A stretch of 64,000 bases of DNA from an uncultured Chloroflexales bacterium (GCA_937902315.1 CALGUG010000028.1:1-64000), one strand, 5' to 3'; positions 1 to 7,969 are shown, counted from the first letter of the stretch. A program made the numbers and translations. The notes: generated from the letters alone by a model not told the origin.

Positions 1-1
1 G

Positions 2-865
2 CTGAACCTCCAAGCTCCGCCCACTGCCACGCCAACACATACGCCAACCAATACGGCTACTAATACGCTCACTCCGAGCATAACCAACACGGCTACTAAT
101 ACGCTCACTCCTAGCCAAACCAATACGCCTACTAATACGCTCACTCCTAGCGTGACCGATACAGCTACCAACACCCCTACCAATACGCAAAGCCCAACAG
201 TGACCGATACAGCCACCAACACACCTACATACACACCTAGCGCGACAGCAAGCGCTACGGCTACAGCGAGCACAACGCCGACACCCAGCGAGACACCTCA
301 ACCATCTTTTGAAATTTATCTACCCAAGGTGCTGGGCCAAGAGCTGCGCCCCAACCTTGTTATTAGCGATCTAAAAGCCGATCAGAACGGCATCCAAGTA
401 GTGATTCACAATAATGGCGATGCAGCAACCAGCGCTGGCTTTTGGGTCGATGTCTTCATTAATCCACACCAAGTACCAACGGCCAATACGGTCTGGCAAA
501 AGATCGCCCCTGCTGGAGCAGTCTGGCTGGTTAAAGAGTCGCTTGAGCCGGGCCAAAGCCTTACTTTGACCCAAAGCAGTCCATTCTATGTACCCGACTA
601 TAGCTTCGGCTCATTTGAAGCAGGGGCGGTGCTCTACGCCTATGTCGATTCCTACCATTCCATCAACAGCTATGGTGTCGAGCTAGAGCACGATGAGAGC
701 GACAATCGTTATGGACCAGTTAGCGCTAGCGCTGCAGGCAGCACTGCAAAGCTAGCTCAGCAAAGCTGGCTCACGAGGCTCATCAATGCATTACCATTCG
801 CCCTGTATATGAAGTCTAATCTCAACGTGCCATTTGTAGGAAGTATATTGATCGCTCGTCAATAA
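2..865 (+). CDS. C-terminal part of a secreted surface protein with Thr/Asn/Pro repeats and a CARDB-like domain (5' truncated by window)
   Basis: The frame is open from the window edge, so the true start lies upstream. The first 100 or so visible residues are a low-complexity Thr/Asn/Pro linker (TNTPT, TATNT, TLTPS units), which in Chloroflexota surface proteins acts as an extended, possibly glycosylated stalk. After an IYLPKV motif comes a globular part of about 170 residues. Its segment LVISDLKAD...VVIHNNGDA...GFWVDVFINP resembles a CARDB-type beta-sandwich (cell-adhesion domain). The C-terminus has no LPXTG motif and no clear anchor. The gene probably codes for an extracellular or wall-associated protein, but its role cannot be told without the N-terminus. 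Confidence 0.7.
   Translation: MNLQAPPTATPTHTPTNTATNTLTPSITNTATNTLTPSQTNTPTNTLTPSVTDTATNTPTNTQSPTVTDTATNTPTYTPSATASATATASTTPTPSETPQPSFEIYLPKVLGQELRPNLVISDLKADQNGIQVVIHNNGDAATSAGFWVDVFINPHQVPTANTVWQKIAPAGAVWLVKESLEPGQSLTLTQSSPFYVPDYSFGSFEAGAVLYAYVDSYHSINSYGVELEHDESDNRYGPVSASAAGSTAKLAQQSWLTRLINALPFALYMKSNLNVPFVGSILIARQ
50..240 (+). repeat. 36-bp in-frame tandem repeat coding the Thr-rich stalk
   Basis: Three 36-bp units (50-85, 86-121, 122-157) code for 12-residue blocks of the type N-T-A-T-N-T-L-T-P-S-x-T. Two degenerate, longer units follow up to about 240. The period is a multiple of three, so copy-number change would keep the frame. The array may start upstream of the window. Confidence 0.8.
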
Positions 866-954
866 AAACCGAAAGATAGGAAATAGCGAATCTGCTTTAA
901 AGACGGGCGTGCTCACAACATGAGAGAAGGAATAACGGGAAACGAAGCTCGGCA

Positions 955-981
955 CCCTTCTCCCGCAATGCGGGAGAAGGG
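955..981 (+). repeat. Family C palindrome, copy 1
   Basis: Perfect palindrome with 13-bp arms (CCCTTCTCCCGCA and its complement) around one central base. It is followed by CCGGGGATGAGGGC and, after about 16 more bases, a family A core in the reverse orientation. The same order occurs at 21941-22016 (inverted) and 54343-54412. A degenerate half of a family B element lies just upstream (about 881-910). The hairpin could help end transcription of the surface-protein gene, but no T-run follows. Confidence 0.8.
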
Positions 982-1010
982 CCGGGGATGAGGGCAGGCT
1001 ACCCATCTGA

Positions 1011-1063
1011 TAGCCGTAGGCGGACGCGGTTAGGTCCGGATGGGAGCTAGAGAACTATACCGC
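1011..1063 (-). repeat. Family A dispersed repeat, copy 1
   Basis: The core (GTAGCCGTAGGCGGACGCG type) lies at 1011-1028. It is followed by the family flank (GTCCGGATGGGAGCTAGAGA...CCGC), a degenerate form of CCAAGGACCGAATGGAAGGTAGAGATCTCGCCGC seen in other copies. It lies outside coding sequence. Confidence 0.85.
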
Positions 1064-1095
1064 TTGAGGGCTAAACACAACAGGTAGAGGTTGGT

Positions 1096-1156
1096 ACAAC
1101 GAACCGGTAGGCGGAAGCTCTTACGGGCTTTCCACTCTACCGGTTTTGTACGTTGT
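1096..1156. other. Long three-part hairpin downstream of the 32-aa gene
   Basis: Nested complementary segments: ACAACG (1096-1101) with CGTTGT (1151-1156), AACCGGTAG (1102-1110) with CTACCGGTT (1137-1145), and an inner GGAAGC (1113-1118) with GCTTTCC (1127-1133). In the - strand direction it lies about 85 bases after the stop of the small Lys-rich gene. No T-run follows. It may be a 3' structure of that mRNA, a processing site or part of an unknown RNA. Confidence 0.5.
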
Positions 1157-1240
1157 TTTCTGGGACCTTCTCGATTCTAGGGTGTATTGCCCTCTGTCCG
1201 AGAGGACCCATAGTGGCTGCGCACTGCTTGATGCAAAGCG

Positions 1241-1339
1241 CTACTTCTTCTCACTAGCTACAACAGTCGATTTCTTGGCCGCCTTCTTCGCATTGTTTTG
1301 CTGCTGTTTCTTGATGTTCTTAGGACTCTTGTCGCCCAT
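1241..1339 (-). CDS. Conserved-type 32-aa Lys/Gln-rich small protein (MGDKSPK...)
   Basis: A 33-codon frame on the - strand begins MGDKSPKNIKKQQQNN and ends with a run of Lys and Ala and a C-terminal EKK. AAAGGAG stands seven bases before the ATG. Small proteins starting MGDKSPK, annotated only as hypothetical, are familiar from many bacteria, so I take this as a real gene. It has no membrane segment or Cys and is very basic, so it is probably unstructured and perhaps binds nucleic acid; that is inference. It is convergent with the surface-protein gene. Confidence 0.72.
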   Translation of the reverse strand: MGDKSPKNIKKQQQNNAKKAAKKSTVVASEKK

Positions 1340-1549
1340 GACACGGCTCCTTTCAGAACGCTAGGTTCAACAGACACGAATACAACGGAGACAACGGCTG
1401 TATGTGTCACTTCAGACACAACTGTGGCCGAATATAGCCAAGGATCTCTGTTATGCCTTCATACACGACCGTTAGCCTATTGTAGCATGCTCCTTAGAAC
1501 CTGCCAATACTTTTTATGAACCTTTCTTAATCAAAAGCTAGAGCTGCCT

Positions 1550-1683
1550 ATAAAAAATCCGCTTGAACTTGACCACAACAAAATGCCTAAGAAAAAGTTA
1601 TATGGGATTCCGCGTAACAGTGCGAAATCCCATATAAGAAAAAACGTTGCCAAAGCCAAAACATGCTCAAGCGGATTCGGTAT
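1550..1683. repeat. Family B MITE-like element, copy 1
   Basis: The ends are ATAAAAAATCCGCTTGA (1550-1566) and TCAAGCGGATTCGGTAT (1667-1683), complementary apart from three positions. Between them is a strong inner hairpin, TATATGGGATT...AAATCCCATATA (about 1600-1636). It lies 19 bp after the stop of ruvA on the - strand, so it may also act as its 3' structure. The interval 1340-1702 holds no gene that I can see. Confidence 0.75.
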
Positions 1684-1702
1684 CACATAAGGGTGCTTCG
1701 CA

Positions 1703-2311
1703 TTAGGCACTGCCTAGATAGCGCAAAACAACTCGTAGGCGTTCTTCAAGCTCGGTTGGCGCATCTGCTGGCAGGGCGGCAATCGCACTGGTCGCCTCAG
1801 CATTGCTATAACCAAGATTGATTAACAATTCTATAAGCTCGCTATTGACACCCAATACACTCGCACTTGAAGCTGTTTGCGCTGTACTTGCCGCTGTTGG
1901 CAGCGTTTTGAGGTCGAGCTTGCCTCGCAATTCCAAAACCAAACGCTCAGACATCTTTTTGCCGATGCCCGGAACTCGCGCCAAACGCGCGGTGTCGCCA
2001 TTTGCCACTACTAGTCGCAACTCATCGGGATCAACGCTGCCAATCAAGTTCAGCGCTACCTTTGGGCCCACCCCACTTACACCTAAAAGCGTCTCGAATA
2101 AGGCGCGTTGCTGAGCAGAAGCAAAGCCATACAAGGTAAGCGAGTCTTCGCGCACCACAAGATACGTGTGTAGGTGCAGTTCATCGCCAATCGCTGGTAG
2201 ATTCGCAAGCACCGGTCTGGGAGCATAAACTAAGTAGCCTACTCCAGCAACGTTAAGAATCACATAATCGAGGCCAATAGCTTCTACACTACCTCGCAGT
2301 GAGGCGATCAT
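1703..2311 (-). CDS. ruvA: Holliday junction DNA helicase subunit RuvA
   Basis: A 202-residue protein of normal RuvA length. It begins MIASLRGSVEAIG, the usual start of the N-terminal OB-fold, and carries both helix-hairpin-helix segments of the middle domain (LLGVSGVGPKVALNLIGS around 77-94 and RVPGIGKKMSERLVLEL around 112-128). The C-terminal UBA-like domain III (LINLGYSNAEATSAI) contacts RuvB. RuvA binds the four-way junction as a tetramer and loads the RuvB motor for branch migration. ruvB and ruvC are not adjacent, so it stands alone here. Confidence 0.96.
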   Translation of the reverse strand: MIASLRGSVEAIGLDYVILNVAGVGYLVYAPRPVLANLPAIGDELHLHTYLVVREDSLTLYGFASAQQRALFETLLGVSGVGPKVALNLIGSVDPDELRLVVANGDTARLARVPGIGKKMSERLVLELRGKLDLKTLPTAASTAQTASSASVLGVNSELIELLINLGYSNAEATSAIAALPADAPTELEERLRVVLRYLGSA

Positions 2312-2445
2312 ACAATTCCCACTCTTTCACAGACTAATCAATAGAGCGTTCTAAGTAAAGAAACCCGTTAGACAAGGGCATTTTAGCATAGGTGCGTTCT
2401 TCAACTTCCATACCATGCCCTTATAGGCTTGCAATTGGTGTCAAG

Positions 2446-2474
2446 TTGACAGCATGCCAGAGTACGGGTATACT
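2446..2474 (+). promoter_or_regulatory. Strong sigma70-type promoter of the BMP lipoprotein gene
   Basis: TTGACA at 2446-2451 and TATACT at 2469-2474 are separated by exactly 17 bp. Transcription would start near 2481 and give a leader of about 208 bases before the ATG at 2689. The leader has small inverted repeats (for example GACAGTGCTGTC near 2517-2528), but I do not recognise a known riboswitch class in it. Confidence 0.75.
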
Positions 2475-2688
2475 CCTGCTTGCCCCTACATTCATAACCT
2501 GTTCTCAACAACCACCGACAGTGCTGTCTCCCTTACTCGATGGGTTGAAAGCTAATCCAGGTGCGTCTTGTACCATACTCCAGCAGAAATACGGCAACGT
2601 TGTCTTTCCAAAGCACATGCCGTTGTTTTGCTGTTGGCAGAATCGGTTCACAACAGGAATTGTTCTCTTTGGGGTAAGAGGAGGAAAC

Positions 2689-4020
2689 ATGGAATTGGTT
2701 CGACATCTTCGCGCCGTCGCTGCCATTCTGCTAGCAAGTGTATTATTAGCCGCTTGTGGCGGTGCAGCACCAGCAGCGCCCACAACGAGCGAGGCCCCCG
2801 CAAGCGAAGCGCCCACAACTTCAGATGCTACTACTACCGAAGCCGAAACTTCTGAATCGGCTGAGGCTCCCGCATCGACCGATGCTAACACCAGCGGCGA
2901 TGAGCCCTTTATCTTCGGTCTGATCTTGGTTGGCCCGATCAACGACAGCGGTTGGAACGAATCGCACTACGCCGCTGGCAAATACGTCGAGAGCAAGGTC
3001 CCCGGCACCCAGATGATCTACATCGACAAGGTGAACTCGGCTGACCGCCCTAACATCACCGTCCAGCAGGTGATCGACGAGCTGATCTCGCAAGGCGCCA
3101 AATTCATCATTTCGAACTCCGATGACTTCAAGGATGGCACCTTAGAATCCGCCAAGGCTCACCCTGAAATCAACTTCCTGCACGCTTCGGGCGATAGTGT
3201 TCTGGCTGGCACCGCTCCCGAGAACTTGGGCAACCTGATGGGCCAGATCGAATACGGTAAGATTATCAGCGGCTGTGCTGCTGCGCTCCAGACCCAGACT
3301 GGCAAGATCTCTTACCTCGGCCCGCTGATCAACGACGAGACCCGCCGCTTGGTGAACGCTACCTACTTGGGCGCTCGCTATTGCTGGGAGAACATCGTCG
3401 GCAAGCCAGCTGAAGAGCTGCAGTTCAGCGTCACCTGGATCGGCTTCTGGTTCAACATCCCGGGCGTCACCCTCGACCCCACCAATGTCGCCAACGACAT
3501 GATCACCGCTGGTAACGACGTGATCATCTCGGGTCTCGACACTACCGAAGCTTTGGTCGAAGCTAACAAGGCGAGCCAAGCTGGCAAAGCTGTTTATGCT
3601 ATCGCCAACGACTTCGTCAACGGTTGTGCTCAAGCTGAAGATGTTTGTTTGGGATCGCCCTATATCAACTGGGGCCCCGACTATGTCAAGCAGATCAGCG
3701 CCGCTCGCGAGGGTACTTGGAAGGCAGGTTGGGACTGGGTTGGCCCCAACTGGGAAGATATAAACAACCTCGACACCAGCGCTGTCGGTTGGACCTACGG
3801 CAAGGGCTTGGATGAAGAGAAGACCGCCAAGCTGAATGAGTTCATCAAGCAGTTGGCCGACAAGAGCCTGAACCTCTACACCGGACCGCTCAACTTCCAA
3901 GATGGCAGCGTCTACCTCGCTGAAGGCGAGAGCTTGGATCTGAACGATATGGAGCAGGCTAAGAAGATTTGGTATACCCCACAACTGCTCGAAGGTATTG
4001 AAGGACAGAGCGCTCCCTAA
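2689..4020 (+). CDS. BMP-family lipoprotein, substrate-binding protein of a nucleoside-type ABC importer
   Basis: 443 residues from the ATG at 2689, chosen because GAGGAGG stands just before it and it starts a signal peptide with lipobox LAAC (Cys23); the open frame further upstream lacks these. After a Ser/Thr/Ala/Glu linker comes a BMP domain (Pfam Bmp, PnrA/Med type) from about residue 70: FGLILVGPINDSGWNESHYAAG, ISNSDDF, LMGQIEYGKIISG, GNDVIISGLDTTEAL. This family binds purine nucleosides at the outer membrane face and delivers them to the permease. The gene is strongly biased to AAC, AAG, ATC and CTC codons, unlike the transporter genes after it, which suggests high expression. The exact ligand is not known. 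Confidence 0.9.
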   Translation: MELVRHLRAVAAILLASVLLAACGGAAPAAPTTSEAPASEAPTTSDATTTEAETSESAEAPASTDANTSGDEPFIFGLILVGPINDSGWNESHYAAGKYVESKVPGTQMIYIDKVNSADRPNITVQQVIDELISQGAKFIISNSDDFKDGTLESAKAHPEINFLHASGDSVLAGTAPENLGNLMGQIEYGKIISGCAAALQTQTGKISYLGPLINDETRRLVNATYLGARYCWENIVGKPAEELQFSVTWIGFWFNIPGVTLDPTNVANDMITAGNDVIISGLDTTEALVEANKASQAGKAVYAIANDFVNGCAQAEDVCLGSPYINWGPDYVKQISAAREGTWKAGWDWVGPNWEDINNLDTSAVGWTYGKGLDEEKTAKLNEFIKQLADKSLNLYTGPLNFQDGSVYLAEGESLDLNDMEQAKKIWYTPQLLEGIEGQSAP

Positions 4021-4045
4021 TTAGCGCTTGCCTTCCACATCGTTT

Positions 4046-4081
4046 TTGGCTTGGAGTGCCCAACGAGGTGCTCCAAGCCAA
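4046..4081 (+). other. Intercistronic hairpin between lipoprotein and ATPase genes
   Basis: An 11-bp perfect stem (TTGGCTTGGAG at 4046-4056 with CTCCAAGCCAA at 4071-4081) closes a 14-base loop. No T-run follows, so full termination is unlikely. Such a structure after a binding-protein gene commonly protects the 5' message or attenuates read-through, giving more lipoprotein than transporter; here that is inference. Confidence 0.6.
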
Positions 4082-4175
4082 GATCTATTCAAAACAGCTG
4101 ATAGCATGATTGTCTTTTCGTCTTTGTCTTTATTTTTCCATCCCGCTTCTGCTCTAGTATCAGTTACTGCAATCT

Positions 4176-5720
4176 ATGGAAGTAGTCGTCACGAATCTCA
4201 CAAAAACCTTTGGCTCACTACGCGCCAATGATTCGATCAGCCTCCGCTTCGCCGCAGGCCAAATTCATGGCGTGTTAGGAGAAAATGGTGCAGGAAAAAG
4301 CACACTGATGAAACTTCTCAGTGGCTTTTTAAAACGCGACGGAGGCAGCATTAGCCTCGACGGGCAGGTTGTCGAACTCGATACTCCAGCTGAGGCATTG
4401 CGAGCGGGTATTGGTATGGTACACCAAGATCCACTTGATGTACCTGCATTTACAGCATTAGAAAATATCTACTTTGGGAGCCAGCGCCACCAGCTTCCTT
4501 CGCTGCAAGCTGCACGCAAAGCACTGCTCGAACAGAGCCAAGCTCTCGCCTTCAGTATCGATCCCGATACACGCATCAGCTCGCTCAGTGTAGGCCAACG
4601 ACAACAGCTCGAGATAGTTCGGCTCTTGATCTGCGGGGCGCGTGTCTTGATTCTCGACGAACCGACCACTGGTATCACTGCGGCCCAATCGCGAGCACTC
4701 TTTAATGCACTGCGACAGCTTGCCGCCGAGGGTAAAACCGTGCTCTTTGTATCTCACAAACTCGAAGAGGTTGCAGAGATCTGCCATACTGTGAGCGTTT
4801 TACGAGCGGGCAAGGTGATGGGCGAAGGCCAGATGATGATGCCACAGCCCCAAGAAAAGCTGTTAGAATTGATGTTTGGTACAGCAGCTTCTTCGCACCA
4901 AAAGCAAACACTTCGCCAGCGAGCAACTCCCCAAGGTGGCTGGAGCCTTTCAAATGTAAGCGTGCGCGAAGGGCCGATCAATCTCCAAAATATCTCGCTC
5001 GACTTCCGTGGTGGCGAGATTACCGGGCTCGCTGGTCTCGAAGGAAGCGGTCAACAAACACTCCTGCGCTTACTCGCAGGGCGCATCCGTCCACAGAGCG
5101 GCCAGATCAAACTGAACGGCGTCGATGTCACCAATTGCAATTCGCGCGAACTCTTGCAGCGTGGGGTGGAATACCTGCCAGCCGATCGCCTGCACGACGG
5201 CTTGATCGGCTCTTTTACACTCACTGAGCACTTCGCACTCTTGGCCGATAACCATGCTGCTTCCGATGCAAGTCAAGCCAACTCAAAACAGACAGCGCAA
5301 GATTCGAAGCACAAGCTAAGAAGACTGCTCGTCGATTGGCAGTCTGCACTGCAAGCAGCCGAACAAGCGATCGCGGCCTATCGCATCAAAGCGACTCCTT
5401 CAAGCCCGATCGTCTCGCTTTCGGGAGGCAACCAACAGCGCGCCCTCTTGGCCTTACTCTCGAACAAGTGTCAAGGCTTGTTGCTCGAACAGCCAACGCG
5501 TGGTCTCGATATCGCCTCTGCTGAGATGGTTTGGCAGCAATTGATCGCTCGCAGCGAGAGCGGTACGGCAGTTGTGTTTGCATCGGCCGATCTCGATGAG
5601 ATCCTTGAATACAGTGATCGCGTCATCGTCTTCTTCGGCGGTAAAGTCTCTGCACCGCTCGAGCGAGCACAACTCTCTCATAGCCTTTTGGGCGAGTTAA
5701 TCGGCGGAGTAGGTTTTTAG
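4176..5720 (+). CDS. Double-domain ABC transporter ATPase of the BMP/nucleoside (sugar-type) importer
   Basis: 514 residues with two fused nucleotide-binding domains, as in RbsA/YufO-type importers. Domain 1 has Walker A GENGAGKST (about 34-42), signature LSVGQRQQLEIVR and Walker B VLILDEPTT. Domain 2 (from about 255) has a degenerate Walker A (GLEGSGQQT, without the GKS/T core), signature LSGGNQQRALLA and GLLLEQPTRGLD. One degenerate site is usual in this class. It powers uptake with the permease at 5788 and the lipoprotein at 2689. The start has no clear ribosome site, so translation may be weak. Confidence 0.92.
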   Translation: MEVVVTNLTKTFGSLRANDSISLRFAAGQIHGVLGENGAGKSTLMKLLSGFLKRDGGSISLDGQVVELDTPAEALRAGIGMVHQDPLDVPAFTALENIYFGSQRHQLPSLQAARKALLEQSQALAFSIDPDTRISSLSVGQRQQLEIVRLLICGARVLILDEPTTGITAAQSRALFNALRQLAAEGKTVLFVSHKLEEVAEICHTVSVLRAGKVMGEGQMMMPQPQEKLLELMFGTAASSHQKQTLRQRATPQGGWSLSNVSVREGPINLQNISLDFRGGEITGLAGLEGSGQQTLLRLLAGRIRPQSGQIKLNGVDVTNCNSRELLQRGVEYLPADRLHDGLIGSFTLTEHFALLADNHAASDASQANSKQTAQDSKHKLRRLLVDWQSALQAAEQAIAAYRIKATPSSPIVSLSGGNQQRALLALLSNKCQGLLLEQPTRGLDIASAEMVWQQLIARSESGTAVVFASADLDEILEYSDRVIVFFGGKVSAPLERAQLSHSLLGELIGGVGF

Positions 5721-5787
5721 TTTGGCAACACGCTCTCGAATAGTCCTACTTTGTATAACACACGCTCTTTCAACAAACGGATAGCGT

Positions 5788-6837
5788 ATGGTCTTCCCTA
5801 AAGATATACAGGAGCGCCGCTGGTTCAAAATAGTCATGCAACTTCAACCAGTATTAGCTTTGCTAGGCGCACTTTTAATCACTTCGCTTGTGTTGCTCAC
5901 AAGTGACACAAACCCAATAGAGGTTTTTCGTGTTTTAGTAGTCGGTGCTTTCAGCACACCGATCAAAATCAGCGATACGATCGCACTCACTACTCCGCTT
6001 TTGCTTTGCGCAACCGGTTTGGTTATCACCTTCGCGGCGGGCATGTACAACCTTGGGGTTGAGGGCCAAATGGCTATGGGGGCGGTAGGCGCTATGGCGG
6101 TTACCCGTATGCTCGAGACAGCGCCACCGCCACTGGTATGGGCTCTGGCATTGCTTGGCGGCATACTTGGAGGAGCGATCTGGGCCATCATTGTAGCCTG
6201 TTTAAAGCTATTTGGGCGCATCAGCGAAATCTTCGCTGGTATGGGTCTGAACTTCCTTGCAACTGGCGTCTGTCTCTATTTGGTATTCGGCCCTTGGAAG
6301 CGACCCGGCACAGCCTCGATGTCTGGCACACAACCGCTGCCAGAGCATCTGTGGTTGCCGACCTTGAGCGGCTTGCGCCTTGCGCCACTCGGACCGATTC
6401 TAGCCTTAATCGCACTCGCCATCGTTTGGTTTGTTCTAGCACGCACAAAATGGGGATTAAGCATTCGGGCGATCGGCAACAACATGAACGCTTCCGAACG
6501 CATGGGCATTCCTTCGACCCGCCGAATGATCGAAGCCTTGGCCTGCTGTGGAGCGCTGGCCGGCTTAGCTGGAGCGCTACAAGTCTTGGCGGTCTTCCAC
6601 ACCTTGATCCCGAATATCTCGAGCGGTATCGGGCTTCTAGCGCTGCTGGTGGTTTTGCTGGCAAATACTCGCGCTGCCTGGATCCTGCCGATCTCGGTGC
6701 TGTTTGCAGTCTTTACAGTGGGCAGCACCCAGCTTCCTCTTACCCTCCAGATCGATAGCAGTATTAGTGGAGTGCTTCAAGGCGCTCTCGTGCTCACAGC
6801 GCTCGCCCTACGCGGCCTCAAATCGAACAAAGCCTAA
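5788..6837 (+). CDS. ABC importer permease, BMP/nucleoside type (first permease)
   Basis: 349 residues with about eight to ten hydrophobic segments and the BPD_transp_2 signature around 85-130 (AAGMYNLGVEGQMAMGAVGA). This is the YufP/NupP-type subunit, longer at the N-terminus than its partner. It follows the ATPase gene by 67 bp and is closed by a strong terminator. The second permease normally found next in such operons is missing here and is probably the gene at 9230-10222 on the other strand. Confidence 0.92.
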   Translation: MVFPKDIQERRWFKIVMQLQPVLALLGALLITSLVLLTSDTNPIEVFRVLVVGAFSTPIKISDTIALTTPLLLCATGLVITFAAGMYNLGVEGQMAMGAVGAMAVTRMLETAPPPLVWALALLGGILGGAIWAIIVACLKLFGRISEIFAGMGLNFLATGVCLYLVFGPWKRPGTASMSGTQPLPEHLWLPTLSGLRLAPLGPILALIALAIVWFVLARTKWGLSIRAIGNNMNASERMGIPSTRRMIEALACCGALAGLAGALQVLAVFHTLIPNISSGIGLLALLVVLLANTRAAWILPISVLFAVFTVGSTQLPLTLQIDSSISGVLQGALVLTALALRGLKSNKA

Positions 6838-6847
6838 AGAACATAAT

Positions 6848-6885
6848 AAAAGAGCCATCCTGATGAGGATGGCTCTTTTAAGATT
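6848..6885 (+). terminator. Rho-independent terminator of the transporter operon
   Basis: A perfect 13-bp stem (AAAAGAGCCATCC at 6848-6860 with GGATGGCTCTTTT at 6867-6879) with a six-base loop. A T-rich stretch ends the stem and continues after it. It lies 10 bp after the permease stop and separates the operon from the pilin genes on the other strand. Confidence 0.9.
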
Positions 6886-6943
6886 TTTTTGAACTAGCTT
6901 GTCGACTTCAGACCACCGTTGGTGGCGCTGAATGAGACTTGAA

Positions 6944-7108
6944 CTAGTTGCTAACGTCGAGACCGCTGCTGATGGTGCTGAATACGGTGCTGACCTGGTT
7001 ACCGAGAATGGTCAAAATACCAATAACAACAATAGCGATAAGAACCAGGATCAAAGCGTACTCTACCAGGCCTTGGCCTTCTTCCTTAGCAAAAAAGCTT
7101 CGCAGCAT
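6944..7108 (-). CDS. Flp-family type IVb pilin, copy 1 (54 aa)
   Basis: A short - strand gene coding for 54 residues. The order is a short basic leader (MLRSFFAKEEG), the Flp processing site G11/QGLVEY, then one hydrophobic helix (ALILVLIAIVVIGILTIL) and a polar tail. Prepilin peptidase would cut after Gly11, and the mature subunit would assemble into a thin Tad-type pilus. AAGGAG lies eight bases before the ATG. The protein is identical to the one coded at 7268-7432, yet the DNA has 16 silent differences, all in the first 33 codons or so. Secretion genes (cpaF/tadA, tadB/C) are not in the window. Confidence 0.9.
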   Translation of the reverse strand: MLRSFFAKEEGQGLVEYALILVLIAIVVIGILTILGNQVSTVFSTISSGLDVSN

Positions 7109-7267
7109 GACGATAACTCCTTAAAAAGATAGAATTGCGAACTACAACGAGAGTTACCAACCAACCTAACGAAACTAGCCAATCAGCCGTCCGCCGGTTA
7201 GAAGCAATATACTACAGTGTTGGAACGCGAACAGATTAAGTTGTTCAAGCCAGCACTGAGTGACAAA

Positions 7268-7432
7268 CTAGTTGCTAACGTCGAGACCGCTGCTGATGGT
7301 GCTGAATACGGTGCTGACCTGGTTACCGAGGATGGTCAGAATACCGATCACAACGATAGCAATCAGAACGAGGATCAAAGCGTACTCTACGAGGCCCTGG
7401 CCCTCTTCCTTAGCGAAGAAGCTGCGCAACAT
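7268..7432 (-). CDS. Flp-family type IVb pilin, copy 2 (54 aa, identical product)
   Basis: Codes for the same 54-residue Flp pilin as the gene at 6944-7108. AAGGAGG is nine bases before the ATG at 7432; an ATG six bases upstream runs straight into TAA and is excluded. On the - strand this is the first gene of the pair, 159 bp before copy 1. Its last 63 bp are identical to copy 1, whereas the 5' part differs silently in 16 codons. This pattern fits strong selection on the protein plus recent gene conversion of the 3' part. Confidence 0.9.
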   Translation of the reverse strand: MLRSFFAKEEGQGLVEYALILVLIAIVVIGILTILGNQVSTVFSTISSGLDVSN

Positions 7433-7923
7433 TTACATTCACCTCCTTAGTTCTGTAAGTTGATAGCACGTAGAACGTTGCTATGAGGCTAGTATAGCAT
7501 GCCGTAGATCAAGCTCAATAGGCTCATGGTACTGCGAATATAAAGTACTATTCATAGTACCGAGCGTATATTTTACGCTTTTTTTATCGATAATGCCATA
7601 TTTTTATCATCTTTGTACTCTTAAAATCATCCTTGCCGCTTATAATAATTATATTTTATCACTTTCATAACTAATTATACTACAAAAGATAGTCCTATCT
7701 ACACCCTTATTTCATCCCTTTTTAGAGGGAAAAACTAAATTTTACTACTTTTTACTCTCTATAAATATGAAACGATACTCCCTTATTTAGGGAGCGAATC
7801 ATCAGTTTCTCGCTCTTCATAATAAGGAATTCATACTAATTCCCATCTCTGCGCTCGCTCCAAAAGCTAAAAAAACTGACATCTATCGTATCAGGAGCTC
7901 TAACACACCGGCAAATAAAACAA
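7433..7923. other. AT-rich gene-free region upstream of the pilin genes
   Basis: About 490 bp with no credible gene and a much higher A+T content than the surroundings, densest at 7540-7800. It holds the inverted pair GGTACT...AGTACC (about 7529-7562) and several TATAAT-like hexamers on both strands. Since both pilin genes read away from it, their promoter must lie here, but I cannot fix one. The low GC fits a bent or protein-bound regulatory region. Confidence 0.5.
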
Positions 7924-7947
7924 AGACCCCCTTTGCAAAGGGGGTCT
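7916..7947 (-). terminator. Terminator of the DegS-like kinase gene
   Basis: The palindrome AGACCCCCTTT / AAAGGGGGTCT (7924-7947) lies 22 bp after the kinase stop. On the - strand it is followed by a T-rich run (TTGTTTTATTT), so it is a standard intrinsic terminator in that direction. Confidence 0.85.
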
Positions 7948-7969
7948 AGCAAAAGCTTTTGTAGTCGTG

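Noticed and set aside
1146..1364. 72-aa + strand frame rich in Phe, Leu and Cys
   Set aside because: It is the complement of the Lys-rich small gene, which has a strong ribosome site on the other strand.
2475..2688. Purine riboswitch in the BMP lipoprotein leader
   Set aside because: The loop-loop and junction consensus of the purine class was not recognisable.
3142..3984. Antisense 280-aa frame within the BMP lipoprotein gene
   Set aside because: Same cause: strong codon bias of the sense gene. No start signal or domain.
6932..7450. Two + strand frames of 66-77 aa opposite the pilin genes
   Set aside because: They are exact antisense shadows of the Flp pilin genes, which have ribosome sites and the processing motif.
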